This document shows, in pieces, positions 11,985 through 23,436 of a stretch of DNA of 64,000 nt. Below the pieces are notes generated by a model. It was not told the origin of the DNA. It worked only from the letters and a program-made list of their open reading frames with translations, and ran no database searches. Source of the DNA: Paragorgia papillata (Eukaryota > Cnidaria > Anthozoa > Scleralcyonacea > Coralliidae); assembly GCA_035771165.1 (NCBI GenBank), contig JAWNZC010000003.1:983501-1047500 (forward strand), written 5' to 3'. Both the position numbers and the translations under genes were made by a program. Position 1 is the first letter of the stretch, and the number at the start of each line of letters is the position of its first letter.

Positions 11985-12171
11985 ATTTGCATAGGATTTG
12001 CTCAATAGGAAATCCTATAGGATTCAATGGGAATTCCTATAGGATTCAATAGGAAATCCTATAGGAATTCCTATAGGATGCAATAGGAAATCCTAGTGAA
12101 TCCTATAGGAATTCCTATAGGATATTGGGCCAAAATCTAATAGGAATTCCTATAGGATTTTTTCGTAAGGG
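11985..12171. repeat. Right subterminal palindrome array (TCCTATAGGAATT)
   Basis: Dense copies of CCTATAGGA and AATAGGAAATCC mirror the left-end array and end at CGTAAGGG. A second terminus-like string, TTTTCGTAAGGGG, lies at 11948-11960, just outside this block. Confidence 0.85.
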
Positions 12172-12470
12172 ATTGCAAGAAAATAATATTGGAAACGAAT
12201 ATCGTAGAGAATACTCCCACCTTTATTTATAATAACACTGTTGGGAAGTTTCCTTTAAGACCAGCTGCAGCTAAAACTGTTCATCGTTGCCAAGGTGATA
12301 CTATCAATGAAGCAGTTGTTCATCTGCCATCTAGTAAACGAGAACACATGCAATATGTTGCTCTAAGTAGACTGAGAAGCATATCTGGATTACATATCCT
12401 TAATTTGAATGAAAATAAAATAGCTGTCAGTAAGAAAGTACAAGAGGAAATGTTAAGAACAAGTGCATAA
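12172..12470 (+). pseudogene. Helentron PIF1-like helicase, C-terminal part
   Basis: Continuation of the helicase interrupted at 6259. The PIF1 C-terminal motifs are clear: FPLRPAAAKTVHRCQGDT (12252-12305) and EHMQYVALSRLRSISGLHIL (12340-12400). There is an indel near 12220-12235 where the frame changes. It ends with TAA at 12468-12470, and the endonuclease part follows in another frame. Confidence 0.88.
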
Positions 12471-12487
12471 ATAGTCACATTCCTTTT

Positions 12488-13192
12488 CTCTACAAATTAG
12501 ATACCAATGAGATAAGCACTTTTAAAATATTATTCCGCAATGTAAGATCCTTACACCTGCATATTGCTGATGTTGCAAGTGATTACAATGTACAAGCAGC
12601 TAGTGTAAATATTTTTGTAGGAACCGCTTTGTACAGCAGTGACAACAATGAATTATATAATCTTCCTGGTTCTCAGCTTTTCAGAAATGATTTTCTCCCA
12701 CCACAAAGTACTACAAGAACACCATATGGAACTGCTGTTTATTTAGAAAATAATCTACAATGTGTGTCTGAACCCTTGAGGTGTAACCATAATGATGTTG
12801 AAATAACAGTTATTAAAGTTGATCAGCCAGTTTACAATTTACACATTGTTGGAATTTATCGCTCAAAATCTAAAGTAAAGATTTCTAAATTAATTGATGC
12901 ATTAAAATTTCTTCATGAGAATATTTTAAAACATTGTGATACCCCTGTTATTATGCTTGGTGATTTTAATATAAATTTAATGGAAAATTCCTCTGAGAAA
13001 AAAGCTCTTTCTAAATATCTTAGTGAACAAGGACATTATGCACAGCTTGTTAATGAAATAACAACTGATTATAAAATTCAAATTTATCATATTTACACAA
13101 ATATTCCTCATCGAATTTACTGTAGTGGTGCTCTTGAATCTTACTTTAGTGATCATAAACCTATTTTTGCAACTTGTGGCATGATTCATTAA
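12488..13192 (+). pseudogene. Helentron AP-type endonuclease domain
   Basis: Endonuclease/exonuclease/phosphatase-fold domain, the C-terminal module that separates Helentrons (Helitron2) from classical Helitrons. Visible motifs: FRNVRSLHLHIADV at the start (12533-12574), PYGTAVYLEN, then IMLGDFNINL (12951-12980) with the catalytic GDFN, IYHIYTNIP (13080-13110), and YFSDHKPIF (13142-13168), whose SDH is the terminal catalytic signature. The first D of the usual DHIYTN is changed to Y (IYHIYTN). It is open from 12488 to the stop at 13192, one frame away from the helicase, so a frameshift separates them. It is better preserved than the Rep part. Confidence 0.85.
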
Positions 13193-14521
13193 CAACAAAA
13201 AATTACATATACATTATCTATAGCCATAACAGAGCGATTAAATACCATACAGTGAACAATGCATACTAAACAGTATCTAAGAATTCCTACAATTTATTTG
13301 TCAATCTTTTTCTCCAAATACAAACAAGTCACCTCAACCGCTTCCCCAGCCAAGTGGCAGTGGTAAACAAACCCCTATTGGATAGGGGACCGGAAGCTGA
13401 ACCACTGTATAGCTGTCCCCTCTTTCCACTGGCAGGAACAAGGTGTGTTATAGGTAAGTCTTCTTTTAATTATTTACCCCCTTTAAAGTTTACCATTCCC
13501 GTTCACTTAGTGCCGCATAATCTGATTAAAAATAATTTACTGATGAACTGATTAATTTTATCAATTTACATTCCAGCTAAAAAGTTCAAAAATGGTACAC
13601 GATTGGTAATCAACCTACTGTGACTTAAACGAGTGAAAATCAAGTGTGCATCCTAAGCAAGTTTATTCAGTTGGATGTCAACTAAAGTCATGTTGTGAAA
13701 ACCAAAATACCGTACTTCTCAAACGGTGATGGCTCTGCCTATGGATGAATGTCTCATATTACAATAAATGCTCTGCGGAAACAGTATGCATATAGATACC
13801 CATTGCATCATCAACCTTCAAAGGATAAAAAACAGTGTACTACCTACCATTCGTGTACTGTACAACAATGACAAAGATGAGCAATCAACCTCAAAGATTC
13901 CGACCTCTCAACTCTCACGCATTCGGCGCGAGACTCACGCATTCGGTTTCACTCTCACGCTCTCACGCAGCTATCTGTAAATCTCACGCACGTTTCGGTT
14001 TGTGTTAAATTTTAGAAAAAAATATCGTAGAATCAACTACTGGGAAGTTTTATGTTAATTTTTAAAACAAATAACGATGCAGTCCAGTTCCAGAGAAGAC
14101 AGACGCCAAAATCATTCACATCAGCAACTTGCTTCTTGTCGGCCATTTCTTATGGAGCTGTTCAGTGTTGCTAGGTTGCCAGGGTCTTAACCGCTGTTAT
14201 TATTGTTATATGTGACTGTGGATTCAGAGATAATACCAAAATTTACCCGGCGATTATTGTGAATATTAGTGTACTGTACAGGCCTGTCTAGACAATTAAA
14301 CCTTTTGTAATTCGATATTTGGGTAAGAAATGGGTAAATAAGACATTTTAGCATACAACTCTACTTTAATTTATTGTTATAGACTTCTGTTTGTAGCCGA
14401 AATGATCGCTATTTAGCAATCAGAATCTTCAAATTAATATCAACCATTGAATCTCTAAATTTGAGCCCACAGGCCACTGCCGCTGGCTGTCCTCGATTTC
14501 TGGCCATGATCAGCTGGCATT
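13193..14521. other. No gene supported; CTCACGC repeat patch
   Basis: The right end of the Helentron should lie early in this stretch but I cannot place it. At 13908-13995 there are several CTCACGC and CTCACGCATTCGG copies. 13354-13454 (GTAAGT-like donor at 13454) resembles an exon, but its frame is short and unrecognised. 14160-14500 may be the 5' flank of the hAT-like gene that follows. Confidence 0.4.
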
Positions 14522-14857
14522 ATGGCCGACAGACGGGACAGTTGTAGTACAGATTCTGATTCCGACGACAGTCGTTTGTCTGTAAAGCGGACTAAGTACA
14601 CCGGTGCCGCTAAATACAAGAGTAAATTTAACAGAGATTGCATTAAGAAATACCCATTTATAAGTGGAGAGGAGAACCATATGATATGAAAAACAAGGTA
14701 AGGTAACTTTTGAATATTATAATTTCGAAGATGAAAAAATAAAATAAAATTCCAAAGTAATCGTTTTTTGTTGAGCGGTGCGTGCCTGGTGAAATTTTCG
14801 CGCATGGAAAATACCAGGGGCGGATCTAGGATTTTTCGTACGTTAGTCAAAATTTTA

Positions 14858-14902
14858 TGACGTCATCGATGACGTCATACCTGATGACGTCATGTGACGT
14901 CA
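14858..14902. promoter_or_regulatory. Four TGACGTCA (CRE-type) palindromes near the left end of hAT A
   Basis: Exact TGACGTCA occurs at 14858, 14870, 14885 and 14895, spaced 12, 15 and 10 bp. The octamer is the CREB/ATF consensus. In a hAT end it could equally be a repeated transposase-binding site. The role is inference; the cluster itself is plain. Confidence 0.6.
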
Positions 14903-15334
14903 GGGTGGCAGTCCGATTTTCGTGGGGAGTAGATGTTTTATTTTATCAAACTACGGATACGTCAATGAGATACTTTTCGCCATTAACAATGTTCAGTAGA
15001 ATAAGACTGTTTCGCCCCATATCAGGGCTCATCAGCATGCCTAGGAAACCCGCTATACCATAAGCATATCTGGTTTTAAGGCGCCAGAAACTCGCCTTTC
15101 ACACCTATGCCACGGGGCAAAAGGAGTTTGGTCGGAAATGGGCGACTATACGGGACATTTCATGGATGTGAAACGGCTTAATTTTTCACATCATCCCAGT
15201 CTGTTCCAACCCTTTAATCCCCCCACCCCACAAACCCTCCCCCCCCCCCCAATTAACCTAAGTCCTAACCTAGCACAGAAATTTCTTATTCCCATTCGGA
15301 TTCATTTGATAAACTTTCGGTAATTCGGTTAGCG

Positions 15335-15490
15335 CGTCGCTTTTCACCACCAAGTCTCAAGTTAAATTGGTCGGGCAGTGGCTGGATGGGTGACCACCTG
15401 GGACCTATGTGAAGAGAGTTGTCGTAGTTGATCTCTCGTGCTTCGAGGGTTTTTCTCTGGGTGACGGGTCTTCCGGTTTTCCTCCCTCTT
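15335..15490 (+). repeat. Candidate SINE with 5S rRNA-like head
   Basis: GGTCGGGCAGTGGCTGGATG followed by GGTGACCACCTGGGA (15369-15403) resembles the internal control region of 5S rRNA genes (GGTCGGGC, TGGATGGG, GACC, CCTGGGA). It is followed by TTTCTCTGGGTGACGGG and TCTTCCGGTTTTCCTCCC, similar to conserved central domains of some metazoan SINEs. Neither 5' nor 3' border is clear, so this is a fragment call. Confidence 0.4.
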
Positions 15491-15774
15491 CTAAAATCAA
15501 CACCTAGTTGCATTACCTGGTCACGTAGTTCTTGTAGGTAACATTGTATTTTACAACATTTAAAGAAAGGTTTCTGAAATACTGTCTGCTTAAATTACAA
15601 ATTCTGAAATTCAGGCTTAGTAAGGGACATTACGCTTACCAATGGACATTTATTTTCGTTATGCTTATCTTTCCAAATAAAATTAAGGAAAGAAAAATGT
15701 TATGGTCTGAAAAATAATACAAACTAACAGGTGAAATTGGTTATGATGCACAATGCCAAATGAAGAGGTAAATG

Positions 15775-18700
15775 CTACGCAAATTTTAATCTTGTGTTTC
15801 CGAGCGCAAATTTATCAATTACTGCGTTAACATCAGGAACAATCTCCTGATGAATCTTCATCAAGGCCAAACCATTTAGACGTTCCTCAATCATGGTGCT
15901 GCGTTTGTAGTCTTTGAGGATTCTGAGTGCGGAAATAGTTCTCTCACACTCACTCGAAGTAATAGGCAGTGTGCCGAGAATACGCAAAATAACTTTGATG
16001 TTTTCAAAGCCATCAAAACAAACACACTTCAACGTTGTGGTAATATTATCAGGGAGTGGCCCGGCCCCTGGATGCGTCTCCCAGTATGTCTCCCACAATT
16101 GCAGCTCCGCATCTAATGCAAGCGGAACTGGCAAATCGTTAACATAAAAAGAAGAAACAGTCTTAAACTCCTGTTTCCAGTTAATGCCCTTACTCTTAAG
16201 AGAGACCATCTTTGTTGGTACCACACTTAAGCCTTTGTACACATTAACGCTATCAAGATCTAATCTGGCTTGTAAAGCAGAATTAATATGATCAACAAGA
16301 GGAATAGTAACAGTGCGCTTGAAGTACTCCGAAATAGACTGGTACGGATGGTTGGCCCGAGTAGTCTGTCTTCCCACTGTCCTTGGTTTGCTCTCTTCCA
16401 AACCAACTTTACCAGCCAAAGATAAAACATCTTGATACTAGGTATCATGAAAAAAGTCAATGAAGTTTCTGAATTTAATAAAATCATTTTTCAAGGAGGT
16501 TATTAAGTGAATGCCATCCATTATATCTATGCTCTTTCCCTGCAATAACTGGGTAACGGGAAGAAGTTCATCAAGGATCTTCCTTGAAAGAACAAAAGTG
16601 GCAACAAACTCAAACTTAACAATAAGATTATAAAAATGACATGCATCAGTGACGAGGGAAGGACGATACTTGCGATCCTTATTGTCACGCATCTCCTCTA
16701 AAGTGTCACACAAAGGTACAAAAAGCCCTTCAAAAGTGTTCAGACCGTCTATACGCTCAACCCAACGAGTCCTGCAAACATCTACAAGCCTAGTCTTCTT
16801 GGACTCAGTTTCAGAGCTGTTGCGGATGTGTTCTTCAAAAGGCATGTTACGAGTTTGCGATATGTTAATAAACTTGGACACATCCTTCACATGCTTCATC
16901 ATGGTATTTACCTCAACTAAATTTAAAGAATCGCAAACAGCTAAATTGAGCCTATGGCTATAACAATGAGTGTAAAGTGCCTTCTCGTTCAAACGTAAAA
17001 TGTGGGCAGATAAACCATTAACGTGCCCAGCTACAGCACCTGCCCCATCATACCCTTGCCCTCTACAGTCTTCAATCGACAAAGTTAGATCATTTAAAGC
17101 ATCTAAAATTAACTTGGCAAGTTGTTCCCCACTTAAACCCCACTTGCATTGCAAAAATTAAATAAACTCCTCTCGGATGTTCATGTCACTATCGACAAAA
17201 CGCAAAACAAGAGACATTTGCTCTTTATGAGAGGTGTCTGCAGCCTCATCAGCAATGATAGAATTTAATAATCTTATCAGTGATGACCTCACCACAACAT
17301 TTAATTAATTTATTCTGGCTAGTTTTAGAAATATAGCTTTGGTTCTTGCCACAGGTTTTCAAATGGTCTTCTAAAATTTTATCACCAGCTCGAACCCTAA
17401 AATTAAGAGACTCGACAAAGTTACCCACTCCCCCAGTAGAATAATTGCCAACCTCAGGATGATATTTAGCATCATCACGATGGCCACGCAGGGGCAAACC
17501 AAGATGGCTGCGAAAAATCACTGAATCTACAATTGGCACAAGCCTTTGCCTATTTTCCTCAATTTCCTTTTTGAGGTTTGAATCTAAAATTACCTCAATA
17601 GGCTGTACTGCCCCAGACATCTGAGACAAAAGAGAAGTTAGTATAGGAAACGTACATGCATGCAGACCCATTTCCCCCCCTGTACCATGACCGGCGTGAC
17701 GTTTAAAAGTGTATGCTGCACCATTCCATCGACGCAAAGGTTCGGTAAATAAATTTTGAAGTTTCTTAGCTTTACCAGCAAATTGATGGCCAAAAAGTAC
17801 ACAGGACAAACAATATGCACCATCCTCAGAAGGAGAATAGCAAAGCCAAGGATATAATTCTAGCCACTCATACCTAAAGCTTCTTCCATTGGTTTTGGGG
17901 AAAGAATAATGTTTGTCTGGCTTAAAAACATTTCTAATTAAATTACAAATATCTGATGTGTTCATGCCCTTAACTTTGTCTTTATAGAAAGCAACATCAA
18001 AATTACTAATCATGGATGCTACCTGTGTGCTATTTCCCTGCTGTGTCTTAGCAAAAGTAGTTGTTGAAGAGCTAGGTTTATCAAGTTTATCTAAATTGTG
18101 AAGACCAAGTGTTGTAGCAGAACAAAATGACTCGGGTGCTTTGTGAGATGCAAGATTAACGACAGGCTTTTCTGCTACATTAAAAAAATAGGAAATATTA
18201 ACGTTAGGGTTTTTTGAGGCCTTTTTAGGCAGAATTGCACAAAGTTTTTGCCTCTTAGTAGCTGTAGATGTTTTAGACAAAATAGCTGCAGATGTTCTTT
18301 TCTGCTGGTGTGAATGAAAAAGCAGAGGCACAAAATGATTCGGCTGAAAGGTTTCTCCAGGATTAACAGTACCTTCTCTGCAAAAAAGAATGTGAAGATC
18401 ATCCAAATCTTTCTTAACATCCAAGCGAGGCTCAATCATGCGGTTAAAAAACAATTTATACCTTTCCTCACCACAATCAGGATAGTAAGTACAAATATTT
18501 CTATTTAACAGAGAAGAAAGACCTAAAATACAGAGAAATGATGACCATTTCCCATCACAACAATTCAAAATAGCCTCTTGTCTGACTAATTTGTCCTTAG
18601 TAAAACCCGAGTCCAAACACTCCTTCGAAACAGATATAGGCAAAAGATTGTTGATACTTCTATTGAAGTATTCAGCATGCTCATTAACAGCAGATGAAAA

Positions 18701-19708
18701 ACAGGGATGTTCAGAATAAAAGGGAGAAAAAATATACAATTCAAGCGATGTCAAAATTCTTAAAGTCTGGACTAAACTGTTGTCACTTACCAGTACCAAA
18801 GACACAGAGCTGTACAAGCAGTTCCCAGTAGCAGAAGATCTGAACAAATAGATGAATATACAAACTTTTCTAGTTGTAGTATGCAGAAATGTCAAGTAAG
18901 ATAAATTTATAATATATTATAATAATTATTATATATTAACTAAATAAGTACACTAGCACAGCTCCATATTTATTATTAATTTCAAATATATTTTCGGCTG
19001 ATTGACGCTTATATCAAACATAATATCAGTAATATCATTGTCACAGCAAGTCAACAATTCAGAGAACAACTTACAACTGGACATCAAATTTATACATAGT
19101 GACCATTGACCAAGCCATGTGATATGATATGAATATCGGTAAATTCGGTATAAACAGACTAGGGCTAAAATTCCACAATCCAAATGACCAAAGGCACCAA
19201 ATCTAATACTATAGCCTATAGGTACAGTCTTAGCCACAGGCTAATCAGCATAGACACCATGACAGACTGCGTTTGGAGCCTTATTATAAACTTAATATAC
19301 TTTAATATACAGTCTGGAAAACTCTCAAGATGCGAGCGCAAAAAATATGCAAATTAGTAGCCACACGTGCAGCCGGATTATATTTAGATTTATTAGATCG
19401 CGAAAACCTTCGATAAACAATATAATAAATGCCCAATTTAGTTAAATAGGTTATGTTTACCTTATGGCCGTAGAAGACTTGTTCTTCTTGTCGTCTCGAA
19501 CATACTTGGGGATGTACGATTCGGCAGCGAAATTTCTACTGAGCGTCAAGCTCGTGATGTTGATGGCGCTCATGAGCTCCTCGAGCGAAACGTTTGGCAA
19601 CGCGTCGATTCGTTGCTTTAGACCAGCATAAATATCTCGGAGATATCCCTGATCTTCATTTTCAAACGCAGAAAGTATGGTTTCGTATGAAACACTTCCC
19701 GCAGACAT
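15775..19708 (-). pseudogene. hAT A transposase (OTU/vertnin-like N-terminus, TTF zinc finger, DUF4371, hAT dimerisation)
   Basis: Exon 1 runs 19708-19461 from ATG (MSAGSVSYETIL) to a GT donor; exon 2 begins at 18839 after an AG acceptor, phase 2. Order of parts: an OTU- or vertnin-like stretch starting ATGNCLYSSVS; a TTF-type zinc finger region (RYEWLELYPWLCYS, DGAYCLSCVLFG); DUF4371 (LPLRGHRDDAKYHPEVG, GYDGAGAVAGHVNGL, RTRWVERIDGL); and the C-terminal dimerisation region (SSECERTISALRILKDYKRS). Such ZMYM/TTF-type hAT proteins cut and paste DNA. Breaks: a 1-nt shift near 17265-17275, TAA near 17161 and TAG at 16438-16440. The rest is open, so decay is mild. Translation ends at 15775, about 950 bp from the left end. 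Confidence 0.85.
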
Positions 19709-22099
19709 AGCACTATAGCAGTATGCTCTGATAATCTGATTTACTCTGACAAGTCGGAAATTGAACCTTCGTAGTCAAGCTTCGATCAGAAAGGCCGTAG
19801 TAATATTATGCTGAAGCATATACCCCACGCTGCGATAAGTCATGACTAACCAAAAAAATACAGCCAATGACTATTCAGATATTTCTCGAATTAGCCAATC
19901 ATATAGCTTGTTTATGAGCCCCTGACTGCTCAAAGCCGGTCAGAACTCCCCGGAAAGTGGTCAACATTGACTGTGGACCAATCAAATAGCTAGATTCGGC
20001 GACAAGTTAGTCACTGCTCACGCGTAAGACCGCTGGTTTGACTAAGCTATATTGCTTTGGGAAAAGTCAGCGCTGAACGAAATTTGACACCTGGAATAAT
20101 TAATTACTGGACCGCGATTTGAATATAATTAACCGAGTTAATTTATGACTATGCAATTTCTACGTTAGTCGCATGACCGATTTGACTACCCCTAGATCCG
20201 CCCCTGGAAAATACGTGTGTCTGCATTGTGTGCTGCCAGATTTAAAATTGATTCACTTGTATATATTTTAGTTGCATATCTATAAACCTCTAGAATAGTA
20301 TAATACTGATTCAGAAGTATTTTATTGAAACATTACAAGGCCAGGGTTTCTTTTATTCCTTAGATAATTCGCGCAGAAGTGAAAATGGCAACGCTGCTAG
20401 CAAATCAGAATATTCCTTTGGCATTCTCAAATCATTTGAGTCCACTTTTGTCTGATATTTTCCCAGACTCGCAAATTGCCAAGAAGTATGCTTCTGCAGC
20501 AACTAAAACAACATGCATGATGAACGGTTCCATAGCGCCTTATTTCCAAAGAGAATTGGTTGCTGTAATGAAGACCAACCCCTATTCTTTGCTCACGGAT
20601 GGCTCCAATGACGTCGGCTTGGACAAAATGAACCCACTGACAGTCCGCATATTTGATGTCAATAGTGGTAAAGTAGAAAGTCGCTTCCTTGACATGTGTG
20701 CCACGAAAGGGACAGATTCAGCGACAGCTGCTGCAATCTTCAACAAGATCGACCAAGTTGCGAGTTCGCATGAAATTCCATGGAGTAACTGCGTGGGATT
20801 TGGCGTTGACAACACGAGTGTACATGTTGGCATCAGAAATTCCATTTTCACCAGGGTGATCAAGAAAAATCCAGCTTGCTATTTCATGGCATGTTCATGT
20901 CATCTGGTGCATAACGTGGCCTGCAAAGCTTCCAGCTCGTTTGGCGACATATCTGGGTTTGACATCGAAGACATGTGCGTTGACGTGTTCTACTACTTTG
21001 ACAAGAGCACCAAACGGAAGTCTGCACTTGTAGAATTTGCAGAATTCTGTGATGTGAAATATGGTAAAGTAATAAAACATGTGAACACACGCTGGTTGAG
21101 CTTGGAAGTCGCTGTGAAGAGAAACCTGCAGATGTATCCAGGCTCTGAAAGTGTAGCTCGATTCAAGCGCCTGAAAACTCTCTTCAGTGATCCTATGGTG
21201 GAAATATATCAACAATTTTACCACGCAGTCCTCCCTACCTTTACGATCATTAACATGTTTCTACAAAGGGAGGATCCGTGTATTTTTGCAACGTACAACC
21301 AGCTTCACAGTTTCGTTAAGAAGTTGCTAGGCAAGTTCATTTCCGTACAGCACATGAATGCAGTGGATGACATAAAGGATGTGATGTACCGTGAAAGAAA
21401 AAAACAGCTTGAGGACAAACACCTGTTTATTGGTATCATGACTAAGCAAAACGTTGCAAAATTGTTGAACGATGGCGATGTGGATCCGAGAAAAGTGGCC
21501 GAATTCTATGAACCAGTGCGCCAGTTCTATGAAGTAGCTACAGCAGAAGCATTTGCAAAGCTTCCACTTGATGACGAACTGCTCCTGCATGCCCGGTTTG
21601 TTGACTTTTTCCAGAAAGAAGTCTGTGGTTTTGACGATGTTGAGCACTTCGTCACGAAATATCCAGACCACCTTTTTTTTCAACAGCGAGTGAGCTGGAG
21701 AAACCTCAGTAGGAGCTTGTGGAATACCAGCTGATGACGAAAACAGATATCCCAGAGAGGATCTGGGAGCAAGCCAGGGTGAAAGCAACAGAAGAAGACG
21801 AGGATGGTGTGGAAGAGGAAGAAACAGCATCTTTCTTCAGAATGGATGTCATTTGGGCGTACTTGTTATCTGTCAAGCTCGCAGACGGAAATTTGAAGTT
21901 TGGAAGACTCGGGAAAGTGGCAAAAACTATCCTCATTCTTCCTCACTCAAACGCTGGCGAAGAGTGAGTTTTTTCTATGATAAGGAAAAACAAAACCGCA
22001 TTTCGGGGGTCGCTGGTCGTAGATGGAACACTCGCCTCTCTCATGACCATTAAGCTAGCCAATTCCCGTCAGTTTGAACCACCAGTGGAGAACAAGCGC

Positions 22100-23436
22100 T
22101 AAAAAGGCCACTCGTGACTACAACCTGCTTCACAAGAAATAATTGTGTTGTAATGTGTGAAGTATATAGTTTTATTTTGCAAGACTTTTTTTAGATTGTG
22201 CATTAAATAATATATTGAGACAGAGTGAACTCTCCGCAGATTTAGGTATAACTATCAAAAGACTTCACGGCATGCATGGCCAGTGAACACTTAAATTTGT
22301 ACACTAGTCAGTATACACTAATTTAGATCAATCATCTTATCTATCAAATGCTGAAATTGTAAGTATCTTTTAAATCAATCTTCGTCTGAAGATTGTAGAT
22401 TTTGTCTGTGTAATCTTTAAGATTAAATCCTACGATTCGTTCCATTTAAAAGCTACCGACTATATACAGATGAAGGATTAGTCAACACCAACCATTTAAA
22501 ATGGCTAAAAAATTGAACTATGACACATTTGATTCCTTACTGACTATTCAGGAAAACTTAATAACATTCCACATGTTCCAAAAGAACGAGGAAGATTTTA
22601 GCTCTACTAATTAATGCTGGATTAACTGTTTATCAATAATGTAAACTAATACAGCAGTTAAACTGTGAAACGTGTAACTATCAGAAATATGCTGTACCCT
22701 CTTTACTTTTCATTAAATTGTACAATGTATTACATGTACATACATGTATTGTCCAATTTAAAGCAAAATAAATAATTTGAAATGTAAAAAGCTCAAGTGT
22801 TTTTTCTTTATGTCGAAACACAGTACTGTTAATTGCTCTACTCTCGCTTCATCCTTTTTACTGTGCTACCAGATGAAGCACATTGTATTTTTGTCACACT
22901 GGATCATAAACCTGTAAAAAAGACCACATTATTATTAACTTTTGAGGCATGAATATATACATTTTTACATTTTTTTGCTTCGTACGCCTAACCTGTGTTG
23001 GACCACGACAAAAGCACCACAGCTGTTCATCTTCTACCTCACTTTCTGAAGTATACGCTGCTCTTGTTTTTCCTATGTACGATTAGACAAAAAAATGGGA
23101 TAAATGCTGCTTGTATCATCAGTACATTAAATATAACTACATCATCATATATAAAGTTCAAAAAATATTTTCGAACCAAGAAGCATAACGATATAAATAC
23201 ATAATTTGTCATTTTTTGCCGTCCTTGTTTCGGCTGCTTTATTAGCCCCGGTCTTAATTACGCCGATCTGTGTGAGACATTAAATTATTTATTTTTAAAG
23301 TCAATTTCCATTCGTTATAATTTATAAATAGACTTTGACATACCTTTGTTAATAAATTCTTCAAAATAATTTACAAATACCGGGTCCTTCCCCGTGGGGT
23401 CCCCGGGGGTCGACCCCAGGGGGAAGCCGCTGATAG
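22100..23436. other. No gene seen
   Basis: AT-rich sequence after hAT-like gene B, probably its 3' region and flank. A GC-rich palindromic patch at 23388-23425 (CCCCGTGGGGTCCCCGGGGG) could form a short hairpin. No other structure is supported. Confidence 0.4.

Larger units (their letters stand above)
6260..12171. mobile_element. 5.9-kb TIR element inserted in the Helentron helicase
   Basis: The left end reads CCCTTACGAAAAAATCCTAT and the right end is its reverse complement, ending CGTAAGGG at 12171. AT flanks both sides (6258-6259 and 12172-12173). Removing the element and one AT rejoins the helicase codons in frame, so the borders are exact. Both ends hold arrays of TTCCTATAGGAA-type palindromes. 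I find no transposase; the interior is a graveyard: a truncated non-LTR element, microsatellites, a TA-embedded composite, a palindromic TTAA element and a GGTGTGTT palindrome array. It is therefore probably non-autonomous or a bloated old copy. A 2-bp AT duplication is inferred from these flanks; the superfamily is not assigned. Confidence 0.8.
14815..20206. mobile_element. hAT transposon A, 5392 bp, complete ends
   Basis: Ends are CAGGGGCGGATCTAGG at 14815 and its exact reverse complement ending CCGCCCCTG at 20206. An 8-bp duplication GAAAATAC lies at 14807-14814 and 20207-20214. Both features are diagnostic of the hAT superfamily. It carries one transposase gene on the minus strand and sits inside the intron of hAT-like gene B. 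Left subterminal DNA has four TGACGTCA palindromes. A 5S-like SINE candidate lies at 15335-15490. Confidence 0.95.
14522..22099 (+). pseudogene. hAT-like transposase pseudogene B (outer), interrupted in its intron by hAT A
   Basis: First exon 14522-14697 starts ATG (MADRRDSCSTDSDS) and runs into KYKSKFNRDCIKKYPF, a segment typical of an expanded invertebrate hAT-like family; donor AAG/GTAAGG. The second recognisable exon starts at 20364 after TTCCTTAG (text ANQNIPLAFSNHLSPL) and continues with LLTDGSNDVG, DNTSVHVG, HLVHNVACKA and VNTRWLSLE. It changes frame at the T run 21672-21679 and has stops at about 21706 and 21966. The end carries a hAT-dimerisation-like LPHSNAGEE and VFSMIRKNKTAFRGSL, stopping at 22099. 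The zinc-finger exon expected between the two parts was not found. This copy is dead; it may be a transposon or a domesticated relative. Confidence 0.75.

Noticed and set aside
13354..13551. Possible exon with a GTAAGT-type donor
   Set aside because: Text is not recognisable and the upstream acceptor and frame are unclear; left as a note in the gap entry.
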